From Ruegeria pomeroyi (lineage in GTDB: Bacteria; Pseudomonadota; Alphaproteobacteria; Rhodobacterales; Rhodobacteraceae): a stretch of 64,000 nt of DNA. Made by a program: the position numbers and the translations under genes. A model generated the notes under the pieces. That model was given only the letters and a program-made list of their open reading frames with translations, was not told the origin of the DNA and ran no database searches. Below are positions 19,172-27,131 of this stretch, in pieces. The stretch spans positions 248,001-312,000 of the forward strand of contig NZ_JAGQAG010000004.1 in NCBI RefSeq assembly GCF_021405525.1. Direction: 5' to 3'. The first letter of the stretch is position 1. Each line of letters opens with the position of its first letter.

Positions 19172-19448
19172 AATGACCACGAACTGCATCAAATTCACCA
19201 GCGCCGACATCGAAACCGCCAAGGGCGTCGGCTCCATCTCGACCCTGACCTTCGACCTCGACGTCACGGTCGAACCCGTCGCAAGCACGAACCCGATGGC
19301 TCCCACGCATCGCGTCCTCGGCCGCTCCCCGCGCGGCAAGCTGGTCGAGTGCGGCGGCATTTGGAAGAAGCAGAACAAGGAGACCGGCGCGGACTACTAC
19401 ACGCTGACCCTCCGCGACCACGGCTTCAACGCGAACCTCGGCAAGGCC
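19172..19448 (+). pseudogene. DUF736-family protein, 5' part only
   Basis: About 90 codons from an ATG with a strong AAGGAGAAG site. TFDLDVTVEPVASTNPMAPTHRVLG, then GGIWKKQNKETGADYYTLTLRD and NANLGKA, match the DUF736 pattern of small proteins encoded beside parB and ardC on alphaproteobacterial plasmids and integrative elements. The frame then changes into ParB-type sequence around 19448, where the original 3' end is missing. The intact reading frame that results ends in a short nonsense tail. This is a deletion join. Confidence 0.75.
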
Positions 19449-20170
19449 GCTACGGGCTCATCCATCCCGACATCCGTGCCGCGGCGCGCGCGAAGGCGAT
19501 CACCCTCGATACGATGAAAGCCTTCGCCGATCACCCAAGCCAGGAGGTGCAACGCGAGGTCTTCGAGGCGCTGACCAAAGAGGACAACCACGTCCAGGCC
19601 TATACCGTCCGGAACGCGCTGAAGTCCCGCGGCGTGCAGGTCAGCGACGATATTGGCGCCTTCGTGCGGAAGGACTACGAGGCACGTGGCGGTGCCATTG
19701 CGGCCGATCTCCTGGACGAACACTCGGTGCTCGAGGATTCCGCGCTGGTCGAAACGATCCTGCTCGAAAAACTCGCCGCCGCCGCCGAAGAGGCGCGGGC
19801 AGAGATCGGCTTTGCCTGGGCCGATGCGGTCATCCAGTACGACTATGCCGCCATGGCGGACTATGGCCGCGTCTATCCGGGTCCGGTCGAGCCCGACGAG
19901 AAAGGCCAGAAGCGCGTCGATGAGATCACTGCGGAACTCGAAAAGCTCGAACACGAGATGGAGAACGAGGAGCTCGAAGACGAGGCGTACAATTATCTCT
20001 ACGATCGGGTCGACGAACTGGAGGCCGAGGCACGGGATCTGCAGGAGGCTTACAGCGCCGAGGATCTTGCCCGCTCCGGTGTGATTGCTGCCTGGTCGCA
20101 TGGCAAGATCTCCCTGCATGCCGGGATGGTGCGTCCCGAGGCCAGGGTCGAAAGCGCGGGCAAGGCCTGA
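19449..20170 (+). pseudogene. ParB/RepB-family protein, middle-to-C-terminal fragment
   Basis: About 240 codons with no start of their own. YGLIHPDIRAAARAKAITLDTMKAFADHPSQEVQREVFEAL is the helical region of the large plasmid-type ParB proteins, and QAYTVRNALKSRGVQVSDD, VLEDSALVETILLEKLAA and an acidic coiled-coil region (EITAELEKLEHEMENEELEDE) follow. The N-terminal ParB nuclease domain is missing, and the frame ends on a TGA supplied by the IS3 remnant that begins at about 20165. It was presumably part of a plasmid or integrative element also represented by the ardC fragment at 50786. Confidence 0.75.
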
Positions 20171-20775
20171 CGCCCAGTTTCTCCTCAGTGTAAAGCCGAT
20201 ACAGCTTCTTGTGGTTCATGATCATTCCCCTGCGCTCCAGCATCACACCGATCCGCCGGTAGCCAAACCGGCGGCGCTTGGCAGCGACGGCCTTCATCCC
20301 TGCCCTGATCTCAGGGTTATCCGGCGGGCGTTCGCGCCGGACGGTCTTTGGATCGACACCGATAAGTCGGCAGGCCCGGCGCTGCGAGATATCGTGATCC
20401 CGCATCGCCCTCAGCGCTGCCTCTCGCCGCTCGTTCGGCGTCGTCAGCTCTTTCCCAGCAGATCCTTCAGAACAGCATTGTCCAGCATCGTATCGGCCAG
20501 CAGGCGTTTCAGCCTGGCGTTCTCATCTTCCATCGCCTTCAGCTTCGCGACGTCCGATACCTCCATGCCACCATACTTCGATTTGTATTTGTAAAAGGTG
20601 CCCTGGCTGAGGCCGTGCTTGCGGCACACCTCGGCTGTCGGCATCCCGGCTTCCTGTTCCTTGATCATCCCGATGATCTGGGCTTCCGTGAAACGGCTCT
20701 TTCGCATTCGTTTGCTCCTTAAAAAGGTTGAGCAAACTCTACATCAGAACGAGGGAAGTTTCGGGGGGCAGGTCA
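20165..20775 (-). mobile_element. IS3-family element copy 1, truncated after about 610 bp
   Basis: Every part I compared is identical to 51796-52406, in the same orientation. The outer end reads TGACCTGCCCCCCGAAAC going inward. It keeps orfA complete and only the first third of orfB, up to the region [15 protein letters not shown], and is then cut off at the ParB fragment. The group with [10 protein letters not shown] and a later RWSLDF motif (seen in the second copy) resembles the IS407 branch. Confidence 0.92.
20444..20707 (-). CDS. IS3 OrfA, copy 1 (HTH protein)
   Basis: 87 residues, identical to the protein at 52075-52338. [38 protein letters not shown] is the IS3 OrfA helix-turn-helix, and [19 protein letters not shown] is the leucine-zipper segment. 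On its own it would bind DNA but not transpose, since its orfB partner is truncated. Confidence 0.92.
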   Translation of the reverse strand: MRKSRFTEAQIIGMIKEQEAGMPTAEVCRKHGLSQGTFYKYKSKYGGMEVSDVAKLKAMEDENARLKRLLADTMLDNAVLKDLLGKS

Positions 20776-20869
20776 CCTCTCTTAGCTCACGCCGCAATCT
20801 GTACCAAAATCCCTGACGAAGGACAGAGAGCCGAAAAGTTTGTGGCTGTAAAGTTTGCGACTCTACCGT

Positions 20870-22231
20870 TCATTCCACCTGTTGCGCAGGATCGAGCAGG
20901 TTATCCTCTGACACACCTTGGGCACGCTCGCGCGAGGCTGCTTCCTTTTGTGCGTCTTCCTTGCTGGACGGGTCGGATGCGGACGGAAGCGCCGTTTCAG
21001 CTGCAGGAGCAGGAGCGGGGATGCGCCTCTCCGGACCGGTGGATTCCGAGTCTTCGCCAGTGGGAGTATGGCCATCCAAACGAACCCGGTATATCGGCTC
21101 GGGAAGCCCAAAGCCCGCTGTTTCCAACGCGGTTTTTGCCGTTCGGATCGCTTCGCCCCGCGCCTTTGCGAAGTTGGTTTTGGTCTGGTCCACCCAGCCG
21201 GTAAAGGTCAGGATCACGTTTGAATCGCCAACTTTTTCGACCCAAGCCCCAACGGCGGGATCATCCAGGACGAAATCCAGCTTCTCTAGTGCTTCGACGG
21301 CGGTCGTGAGCGCTGCGGCAAGGTCGGCATCGGCATCAACCCCAAGTTCGAAATCGAATCGACGGTTTGGATCGCGGCTAAAGTTAACAATACGCCCCTT
21401 GAACACCGTTGCGTTTGGAATGCGGATATGATTGCCCTCGGGCGAGATCAGGATTGTTGCGCGCGACGTGAGGCGCGCAACTGTGCCGGTATCACCCTGG
21501 ATATCCACAAAGTCGTTGGGTCGAAACGGCTGACGCAGGCTGAGCAGGATCGAAGCGATGAAATTTTCGACGGTGTCCCGCACCGCAAAACCCAGCGCCA
21601 GACCGACAACCCCCGCAGCCCCCAGCACAGCACCGATCAGGGCGGTAGCGTTTAGGATGTCTAGCGCCAGTATGATACCCAATAGAATGAAGGCAATTCT
21701 CGCCACTGCCCGATACAAATCCGAGATGAACCGGTTCGGCGCAATCCGGTCCCACAACATCAGGCGCGAGGTAAACAGCCAGCCTCCAGAGGCCACCGCC
21801 AGAAACGCCAGAAGCGCAACCAGAAAGATCGGTGCATTGGCCAGCACGTTTCTGGCCCGGTCCGCCACCCGCTCGGCCGCGGGAGTAAGCCGTTCTTCGA
21901 GCGATGCGCTGAGTTCCGTCGCGTTGTTGATTGCCACCACACCCGCGACGCGATCGGCGATCTTGGTCAACTGATCCTGCGCGGCATTGTCGATCACTCT
22001 GCCTTCAAGCGTCACGACACCTTCTGATACCATGACGCGCACGTCGTCGTATCCGCCGATCTCCCGCAGAAGTCTTTGAATACGTCCCCGGATTTCACCG
22101 TCGCTTATTGCATCACTGCCGACCTCGATCACATTTTGCGTTTGAACCGGTTCGGTGGTCGACTGCGCCACCCCAATGTCCGGTGACTGCAAGAAAAGGG
22201 CGCAGCAGATAGCAAGGGTCAGTTTGTTCAT
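20870..22231 (-). CDS. MscS-family mechanosensitive channel with N-terminal BON domain
   Basis: About 453 residues. The start at MNKLTLAICCALFLQ gives a signal peptide. Residues about 40-100 look like a BON domain (GRIQRLLREIGGYDDVRVMVSEGVVTLEGRV), then transmembrane helices including the pore-lining AVLGAAGVVGLALGFAVRD, and the MscS beta domain (RPFRPNDFVDIQGDTGTV, PNATVFKGRIVNFS). A Pro/Ala/Ser-rich tail follows. It releases solutes on hypo-osmotic shock in the family; the BON part may tether it to the envelope or to lipids. It follows the host-attachment-type gene by 98 bp and may share its EcfG promoter. Confidence 0.9.
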   Translation of the reverse strand: MNKLTLAICCALFLQSPDIGVAQSTTEPVQTQNVIEVGSDAISDGEIRGRIQRLLREIGGYDDVRVMVSEGVVTLEGRVIDNAAQDQLTKIADRVAGVVAINNATELSASLEERLTPAAERVADRARNVLANAPIFLVALLAFLAVASGGWLFTSRLMLWDRIAPNRFISDLYRAVARIAFILLGIILALDILNATALIGAVLGAAGVVGLALGFAVRDTVENFIASILLSLRQPFRPNDFVDIQGDTGTVARLTSRATILISPEGNHIRIPNATVFKGRIVNFSRDPNRRFDFELGVDADADLAAALTTAVEALEKLDFVLDDPAVGAWVEKVGDSNVILTFTGWVDQTKTNFAKARGEAIRTAKTALETAGFGLPEPIYRVRLDGHTPTGEDSESTGPERRIPAPAPAAETALPSASDPSSKEDAQKEAASRERAQGVSEDNLLDPAQQVE

Positions 22232-22329
22232 CAGCAGCCTCAAAGGCAGTGGGAAAAACTGCCAGTATCGCCCGAAATGCGTGTTAAGGTTGTTCGGAGT
22301 GACGTGCATGCGACGGAAGTGAAGGCAGC

Positions 22330-22791
22330 CTAGATGCTTTTGCCGTCCAATTCCGTTTGGAGGATCTTCTGGATCTCATCAATCGGGTGGTTGGTCAGAA
22401 CCTTGGGGATTTCGGCGACGATCCGCTTGGCGACCTCTTGATGCAGCGTGTCGCGCAACACGCCCAGAACCTGCCTGCTTGTGCACAACACGATGGTATC
22501 GAACCGTCCGCGATGTGCGTGATCATAGAGAAGATCGGCGATGTCCTGTGCGAACCTGTCCTTGCTGAGCTCGTGCCAGTCGGTGTCTGAATAGGCCGAC
22601 TGACCATGCGCCGCGCTCTGATTCACGCGACCGCGCTGGTTTGCCGCTTGCTCGCGATTGGGTGGGTTGTCCTGCTCTTCCTTCTCCAGCAGGGTCAGGC
22701 TGGGGGACTGCGCGTTTCCGTCGTTGACCAGAATAAGCGCCTTTTCACTATCGGCGATCAGAACCCATGTCTTTTCGTCAAGCTTTGCCAT
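22330..22791 (-). CDS. Host attachment protein family (HAP, eRF1-like fold)
   Basis: 153 residues from the ATG after a GGAGAG site; the 200-codon extension upstream is not protein-like. TWVLIADSEKALILVNDG is the typical start, RFAQDIADLLYDHAHRGRFDTIVLC is the middle, and LGVLRDTLHQEVAKRIVAEIPKVLTNHPIDEI is the conserved end of the family first named for Agrobacterium attachment. Real function is uncertain; members are often stress-induced. An EcfG-type promoter lies 25 bp upstream. Confidence 0.88.
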   Translation of the reverse strand: MAKLDEKTWVLIADSEKALILVNDGNAQSPSLTLLEKEEQDNPPNREQAANQRGRVNQSAAHGQSAYSDTDWHELSKDRFAQDIADLLYDHAHRGRFDTIVLCTSRQVLGVLRDTLHQEVAKRIVAEIPKVLTNHPIDEIQKILQTELDGKSI

Positions 22792-22815
22792 CAAGTCTCT
22801 CCTTACTGCAACGTA

Positions 22816-22841
22816 AACGCGGCAAGCACCCAGCGGGTTCC
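22816..22841 (-). promoter_or_regulatory. EcfG-type promoter for the HAP gene (and probably mscS)
   Basis: On the minus strand GGAAC (22841-22837), 17 nt, CGTT (22819-22816). This matches the alphaproteobacterial EcfG consensus and is placed correctly for the start at 22791. Confidence 0.85.
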
Positions 22842-22980
22842 ATACCTCGTCACCGATACGCGCCAACAGAGATCCACGGGATGCATTGATTGTAGTGCAA
22901 ACGGCCCAAGATGTGGTGCGGCATCGGGCACGGTGCGGCGCATTCGCTCTGTTTAAGCTTTGCCTGTCAACGGTCTGGAC

Positions 22981-23005
22981 GGAACTTTCCGTCCGGCCGC
23001 GCGTT
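22981..23005 (+). promoter_or_regulatory. EcfG-type promoter for DUF1328 gene 1
   Basis: GGAAC (22981-22985), 16 nt, CGTT (23002-23005), 31 bp before the GTG start at 23036. It is divergent from the HAP promoter. Confidence 0.88.
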
Positions 23006-23035
23006 TCTGTTTCAGTACTAGTTCGGGAGGAAAAT

Positions 23036-23191
23036 GTGCTGAGTTGGTCAATCGCATTTCTCGTCACAGCGCTGATCGCTGCTGTGCTTGGGTTTGGCGG
23101 TATTTCCGGCGCGGCATCGAGTATCGCGAAAACTCTGTTCGTTCTTTTCCTTGTCCTGTTTGTGATCTCGCTGTTGCGCCGGGTGAGTTGA
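23036..23191 (+). CDS. DUF1328 family small membrane protein
   Basis: 51 residues: [51 protein letters not shown]. Two hydrophobic helices with a Gly/Ala turn, the standard DUF1328 (YtjA-like) form. GTG start with a GGGAGG site at the right distance. A paralogue lies at 38640. Members are commonly under stress sigma control in Proteobacteria; their role is unknown. Confidence 0.88.
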   Translation: MLSWSIAFLVTALIAAVLGFGGISGAASSIAKTLFVLFLVLFVISLLRRVS

Positions 23192-23297
23192 GTGGACCTG
23201 TCGACGTCTGCGACCCCGACGCATTGCGGATCATTTGCTGACCGCCCGGCGCTGAACCGGAATTGAAAGGAACCCGACCAAGAAAGGAGCAAAAGAC

Positions 23298-23462
23298 ATG
23301 GCAGATAAGACCTATACCTATGGCAAGGCCGAAGCCAAAGAGCGCCACACCGATGTGCGCGGGAAAGAGACGCAGGACAAAGACAAGGCACGCAAAGACG
23401 AAGTGCAAGACCGGATCAGCAAGAACACCTATGTGTTCGGCCTGAAAAAAGAGGATGGGTGA
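23298..23462 (+). CDS. Small charged protein, unrecognised
   Basis: 54 residues, highly charged (MADKTYTYGKAEAKERHTDVRG...), no hydrophobic segment, and probably disordered. It is preceded by AAAGGAG. Its TGA overlaps the next gene's ATG (ATGA), so the two are translated together. It may be read from the DUF1328 promoter upstream. I do not recognise a family. Confidence 0.65.
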   Translation: MADKTYTYGKAEAKERHTDVRGKETQDKDKARKDEVQDRISKNTYVFGLKKEDG

Positions 23463-23692
23463 TGACCAAAGCGCGCGTTTTGGAAGACCCCAGGCGGTTC
23501 TTCGGAACGCCTGAATCCCTGGTCAACAGCGACACATACAGCACCCGGGAAAAAATCGAAATCCTGCAACAATGGAAGCGCAACGAAGATGACCTGATCC
23601 GGTCATCCGGCGAGGGGCTGTCAGGCGGGGCCAAGCCCATTCTGAACGAGGTGTTGAAAGCGCTCGACGCTCTGCAAGCCTCGCATTGTTGA
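23462..23692 (+). CDS. Small hypothetical protein (KIEILQQWKRNEDDL motif)
   Basis: 76 residues. STREKIEILQQWKRNEDDLIRSS resembles a motif (REEKIALLRQWEYD-type) that I recall from short uncharacterised proteins in stress clusters. The start overlaps the previous stop by 4 bp. A strong terminator follows within 30 bp. No function is known to me. Confidence 0.7.
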   Translation: MTKARVLEDPRRFFGTPESLVNSDTYSTREKIEILQQWKRNEDDLIRSSGEGLSGGAKPILNEVLKALDALQASHC

Positions 23693-23718
23693 AATCAGAG
23701 AAATGTCCCTGCACATAA

Positions 23719-23745
23719 AAAGCCCTGCCCGTCCGGCAGGGCTTT
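23719..23745. terminator. Bidirectional terminator
   Basis: An 11-bp perfect stem (AAAGCCCTGCC with GGCAGGGCTTT) and a 5-nt loop with A- and T-runs on both sides. It lies between convergent genes (the small protein gene ending at 23692 and dps ending at 23756). Confidence 0.9.
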
Positions 23746-23755
23746 CTGGGTTTCA

Positions 23756-24253
23756 TCAGCTCTTTGCCAGCGATCTCAGCATCCAGGCCGCCTGCTCGTG
23801 AAAGGCACTGCGTGCGGTGGCCATATCCTCGGTCACCGGATCTTTGCGATCCGCCGCCAGTTCGATCAAGGCGTGCAGGCGATGGGCCAGCTTTTCATGA
23901 TCCGCCGCCAGCTCGCCCACCATCGAGGCGGCATCCCCTTGCGTGGCGGGGTCAGCGACGCGGGACTGTTCGATCACATCCTGCAGCCGGGCCGGAGCCA
24001 GATGACCAAGGGCACGGATCCGTTCTGCCAGTTCGTCGACCGCCGCAAACATGTTGTTGTACTGCTCTTCGGTCAGCTTGTGCACGGAATAGAAGAGGGG
24101 ACCTTCGACATTCCAGTGACAGGCATGGGTTTTGAAGACCAGTCGATAGGTGTCGGACAAAACATGCGAAAGCGCATCGGCCAAAGTGGCGGTATCGCGC
24201 ACGCCGGTCGACACGCTGCTTTCGGTCGGGACAACTTTCAGGGCTTCAGCCAT
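23756..24253 (-). CDS. dps: Dps family DNA-protecting ferritin-like protein
   Basis: 165 residues. KTHACHWNVEGPLFYSVHKLTEEQYNNMFAAVDELAERIRALG holds the ferroxidase residues (His, then Asp and Glu on the next helix) shared between Dps subunits. In the cell, Dps binds DNA and stores iron while consuming peroxide. It has an EcfG-like promoter about 30 bp upstream, consistent with induction in the general stress response. Confidence 0.93.
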   Translation of the reverse strand: MAEALKVVPTESSVSTGVRDTATLADALSHVLSDTYRLVFKTHACHWNVEGPLFYSVHKLTEEQYNNMFAAVDELAERIRALGHLAPARLQDVIEQSRVADPATQGDAASMVGELAADHEKLAHRLHALIELAADRKDPVTEDMATARSAFHEQAAWMLRSLAKS

Positions 24254-24283
24254 TGTGTACTCCTATTTTGCGTTCAATGTTAC

Positions 24284-24308
24284 AACCCGCGCGCACGGCG
24301 AAGGTTCC
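24284..24308 (-). promoter_or_regulatory. EcfG-like promoter for dps
   Basis: Minus strand GGAAC (24308-24304), 17 nt, GTT (24286-24284); the base before GTT is G rather than C, so it is a weaker match. Confidence 0.65.
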
Positions 24309-24428
24309 GCAAACGCAAATAGAAATCGGAATACCCCCTTGCAGAGCCGGGCATCAGTGCCCGTCGCCGGTACTTAAGCCGGCGATGTTTGGCTTATCCG
24401 GGTACAAAGCCCCTTGCGCCAACTACGT

Positions 24429-25271
24429 TCAACACCCTTCGGACCGCTTGACCTCTGGCCGGATCTGCGCCCATGTCAGCAAGGTAAATACCATGGTCCC
24501 GCCAATGATATTGCCAAGCAGGACGGGTATGAAAAACCCAAACACTGCGGGTACAAATGTAAGATCACCGGAAACCAGCAGAAACGCCATTTCGACCGAG
24601 CCAGCGATCACGTGGGTAAAATCGCCCGCTGCAATCAGCCAGGTGAAAAGAATGATCAAGGGCAGTGCGGACCCGTCTGCGCCAGGAAGCATCCAGACGA
24701 GAGCGGCGATCAGAATACCGGCAGGAATGCCACGCAGCAGGCCTTGGTGCCAGGGCATCGCGGTCGCATGATGACTCAGTGCGGCAATCGCGTCTTGAAC
24801 AGCCGTCGAGAGAACCGGCGCATAAACCATGAAGCCGGCGGCGACGAAAGCCCCTACCGTATTGGCCGCCAGCACCACGGCCCAAAGCCGTCCTGTTCGC
24901 AGAAATGAGTTGCGACTGGGCGAAAGGACCACCGGCACTACGGTTGTAATGGTGTTTTCGGTAAACAGCTGCATCCGGCCTAGGATGACCAGGACAAAGC
25001 CCAAACTATAGCCCAGGTTCTCGACGAGATAACGCCAGTCCCGATCTGGAAGGTTGGCGCGCAGGATGGCTTCTCCCCACACAGAAAAGGAAATGAGGAT
25101 CCCGGCGGCAATGCCCGACCACCAGAGCGCGCGAGCAGGTCGGCCAAGTTCCTCTTCGCCGTTCAGCCTGATCGCTTCGAAGATCAACTTCGGGGACAGC
25201 GCAGTGGCCTCTTCTACCGCTTCACGCTCTTTCTCTTCTTCGGCCAGTATAAGGGTGTCTCGGGCGTCCAA
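24429..25271 (-). CDS. Formate/nitrite transporter (FNT) family membrane protein, YfdC-like
   Basis: 280 residues with six membrane segments after a charged N-terminal tail (ILAEEEKEREAVEEA). LGRMQLFTENTITTVVPVV and AAGDFTHVIAGSVEMAFLLVSG match the half-helix signatures of the FNT family, of the YfdC branch rather than FocA or NirC. The transported substrate of this branch is not known. It lies 52 bp downstream of the mgtC-like gene and may be cotranscribed from its EcfG promoter. Confidence 0.88.
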   Translation of the reverse strand: MDARDTLILAEEEKEREAVEEATALSPKLIFEAIRLNGEEELGRPARALWWSGIAAGILISFSVWGEAILRANLPDRDWRYLVENLGYSLGFVLVILGRMQLFTENTITTVVPVVLSPSRNSFLRTGRLWAVVLAANTVGAFVAAGFMVYAPVLSTAVQDAIAALSHHATAMPWHQGLLRGIPAGILIAALVWMLPGADGSALPLIILFTWLIAAGDFTHVIAGSVEMAFLLVSGDLTFVPAVFGFFIPVLLGNIIGGTMVFTLLTWAQIRPEVKRSEGC

Positions 25272-25323
25272 TTGGGTCCTCCTGGGTTTTACAGGTCGTG
25301 ACTCGGTCAGTGATTGGCGGCCA

Positions 25324-25800
25324 CTAACCGGTGTCAGGGCGATCGTCCGCGCCGCGATGTTTCATGAAGCGGCTGACAGCAAGCAAAGCGGCGGCAAACC
25401 CGGCTGTCGCAATGGACATAAACGTGTAGCCCAGTCCGGCCGCCATCCCCACCGCGCCGGCAACCCAGAGGCTTGCGGCCGTGGCGATGCCACCCACACG
25501 CCTGTCGCCCTTGATGATCGCGCCTGCGCCAATGAACCCGATCGCCCCCATCAAACCCTGGGTAACGCGCGTTGGATCAGGGCTTAACCCCTGAGATTGC
25601 AGTTGATGGCCGAATTCGACACCGACAATGATAAAGGCTGCTGCCCCCAGCGATACCATCATATAGGTACGAATCCCCACCCGCCGATGGCGCAACTCGC
25701 GGTCCAGCCCCAACAAACCTCCTCCGATAACGGCGACAAGCAGACGCCACGTCCAGTCCAGCTGAACAGCGAAGCTCGCTTGGCTAAAGAGGATTTCCAA
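25324..25800 (-). CDS. MgtC/SapB family membrane protein
   Basis: 158 residues. GGGLLGLDRELRHRRVGIRTYMMVSLGAAAF, then GLMGAIGFIGAGAIIKGDRRVGGIATAASLWVAGAVGMAAGLG, is the full conserved MgtC N-terminal membrane domain; the cytoplasmic C-terminal ACT-like domain of Salmonella MgtC is absent, as in SapB-type members. An EcfG-type promoter lies 50 bp upstream. The role is probably acid or Mg-limitation tolerance, by family analogy only. Confidence 0.9.
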   Translation of the reverse strand: MEILFSQASFAVQLDWTWRLLVAVIGGGLLGLDRELRHRRVGIRTYMMVSLGAAAFIIVGVEFGHQLQSQGLSPDPTRVTQGLMGAIGFIGAGAIIKGDRRVGGIATAASLWVAGAVGMAAGLGYTFMSIATAGFAAALLAVSRFMKHRGADDRPDTG

Positions 25801-25850
25801 TTGCCGACGCTCCCAAGCTGATCAGAGCCTGAACAGCTCCTTTTGATAGA

Positions 25851-25875
25851 AACGCGCAAATCGGGTGAATGTTCC
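25851..25875 (-). promoter_or_regulatory. EcfG-type promoter for the mgtC-like gene
   Basis: Minus strand GGAAC (25875-25871), 16 nt, CGTT (25854-25851). Confidence 0.87.
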
Positions 25876-26107
25876 ACCTCTTCCAGGCGCCGCGTCAACA
25901 AAACGAAAAAATCCAGTCTTTTGCGGGAACCTTTTTGCGGCTGCGGCACTTTCACTCTTATGTTTCGCGAGTTTCGGGAGCTGCTGACAAACCGCGTGCC
26001 CGTTTCTAGTCTGGTTAGCAAGTCGCATCACGATGCCGCTGAATACTGCAAGTCTTGGGAACTTGCCTCGTGCCAAGCCTTGCCGCCGACGCGGTGCCGT
26101 GACGGTT

Positions 26108-26139
26108 CCAGACCAGACCCGATCAAGGGTCTGGTCTGG
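26108..26139. repeat. Perfect 13-bp inverted repeat with 6-nt loop
   Basis: CCAGACCAGACCC, GATCAA, GGGTCTGGTCTGG. Each arm contains the direct repeat CCAGA/CCAGA. It lies in the otherwise empty 300 bp between the divergent EcfG promoters of the mgtC-like gene and the 26256 gene. There is no T-run on either side, so it is not an obvious terminator. Confidence 0.8.
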
Positions 26140-26187
26140 TATTCCACTATTCACAAACCAAGATTCACCCATGAAACCAATTTGTTG

Positions 26188-26212
26188 GGAACCATTCACG
26201 CTTTTGCGTGTT
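26188..26212 (+). promoter_or_regulatory. EcfG-like promoter for the 26256 gene
   Basis: GGAAC (26188-26192), 17 nt, GTT (26210-26212), preceded by T rather than C. It is placed 44 bp before the ATG. Confidence 0.6.
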
Positions 26213-26255
26213 CAGTTTGGACAAGACGACCCGAACAATGAACAGGAGCATGACA

Positions 26256-26741
26256 ATGGATCATCTGGTTCGCACAACTGTCCTGATCTCTGCGATGGCA
26301 ACCGCAGCATTCGCGACGCCGAAAGTTGCCAGCGTCGAGGTCGAGGCTGACCTTTCGGCTGTTGAAACCTATGAGGCCGCCAAGGTCTGGGCCGGGCTGG
26401 AAACCGACCTTGAAACCGAAATCGCAAAATTGCTGGTGTCGCACATCGCACCCGAAGGCGCAGAAGGCGCCGAGGTCAAGATTGATATTGACGAGATCGC
26501 ACTTGCCAACAACTTCGAGACCGCTTTGGGGGTCGGAGAATGGAGCTTGTCCGGGGTTGTCGACATCGACATGCCCGATGCCAGCGAGGATCAACGCTAC
26601 ACTTTGACGGTCACCAGCGACCAGACCGACATGTACTATCCCGAAGGCGTCAATCCTGCCGAGGTGACCCCCGGCAACGAGGTCTATTACCAGGCCATGG
26701 TTGTCGCCTTTGCCAATAATGTCGCGTCCAAGCTGAAGTAA
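26256..26741 (+). CDS. Exported hypothetical protein
   Basis: 161 residues with a short signal-like N terminus ending around AAFATPKVA, then an acidic soluble region. The AGGAG before the ATG and the EcfG-like promoter upstream support the start; longer in-frame extensions exist. I do not recognise the family. It is followed 10 bp later by an entericidin-type lipoprotein gene, so both probably act in the envelope during stress. Confidence 0.75.
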   Translation: MDHLVRTTVLISAMATAAFATPKVASVEVEADLSAVETYEAAKVWAGLETDLETEIAKLLVSHIAPEGAEGAEVKIDIDEIALANNFETALGVGEWSLSGVVDIDMPDASEDQRYTLTVTSDQTDMYYPEGVNPAEVTPGNEVYYQAMVVAFANNVASKLK

Positions 26742-26751
26742 GGAGAACCCT

Positions 26752-26877
26752 ATGCGCTTTTTCGTGACACTTTTTGTTCTTTCAGCGCTTAGCGCCTGCG
26801 AAACCATCGAGGGATTTGGCCGCGACCTGTCGAAGGCCGGGAACGAAATCACGCAGGAGGCCAGAAAAGCGCAATAA
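26752..26877 (+). CDS. Entericidin EcnA/B-family small lipoprotein
   Basis: 41 residues: MRFFVTLFVLSALSACETIEG, with a lipobox (LSAC) placing the lipidated Cys at residue 16, then FGRDLSKAGNEITQEARKAQ, the amphipathic tail typical of entericidins. AAGGAG precedes the ATG. Entericidins are small cell-envelope lipoproteins linked to stationary-phase and stress responses. It is cotranscribed with the preceding gene and followed by a strong terminator. Confidence 0.85.
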   Translation: MRFFVTLFVLSALSACETIEGFGRDLSKAGNEITQEARKAQ

Positions 26878-26898
26878 TACGTGGCCTCGGATCACACG

Positions 26899-26930
26899 AT
26901 AAGGCCCGGCACGTCTTTGCCGGGCCTTAT
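26899..26930 (+). terminator. Terminator after the entericidin-type gene
   Basis: A perfect 13-bp stem (ATAAGGCCCGGCA with TGCCGGGCCTTAT) and a 6-nt loop. Confidence 0.88.
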
Positions 26931-27131
26931 CTACCGGACGCCAACCTGGAAATCCTGTTCGCTTTGGCGCTGTTTTTCTAAGCCGCAAGGACATATCAGA
27001 ACGGATGGGCGACTGCTGTTGAACTATGGTATCTGTACCGGATCAAAAGACGTAGAGATCAACTGCGTCACATCATAACCATTTGACAGAAATGAATATT
27101 TTTCTATTTCACACCTGCATCACTCACTTGC

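Noticed and set aside
22792-23391. 200-codon N-terminal extension of the host-attachment-type protein
   Set aside because: The extension covers an EcfG promoter and the antisense of the DUF1328 gene; a GGAGAG site marks the start at 22791.
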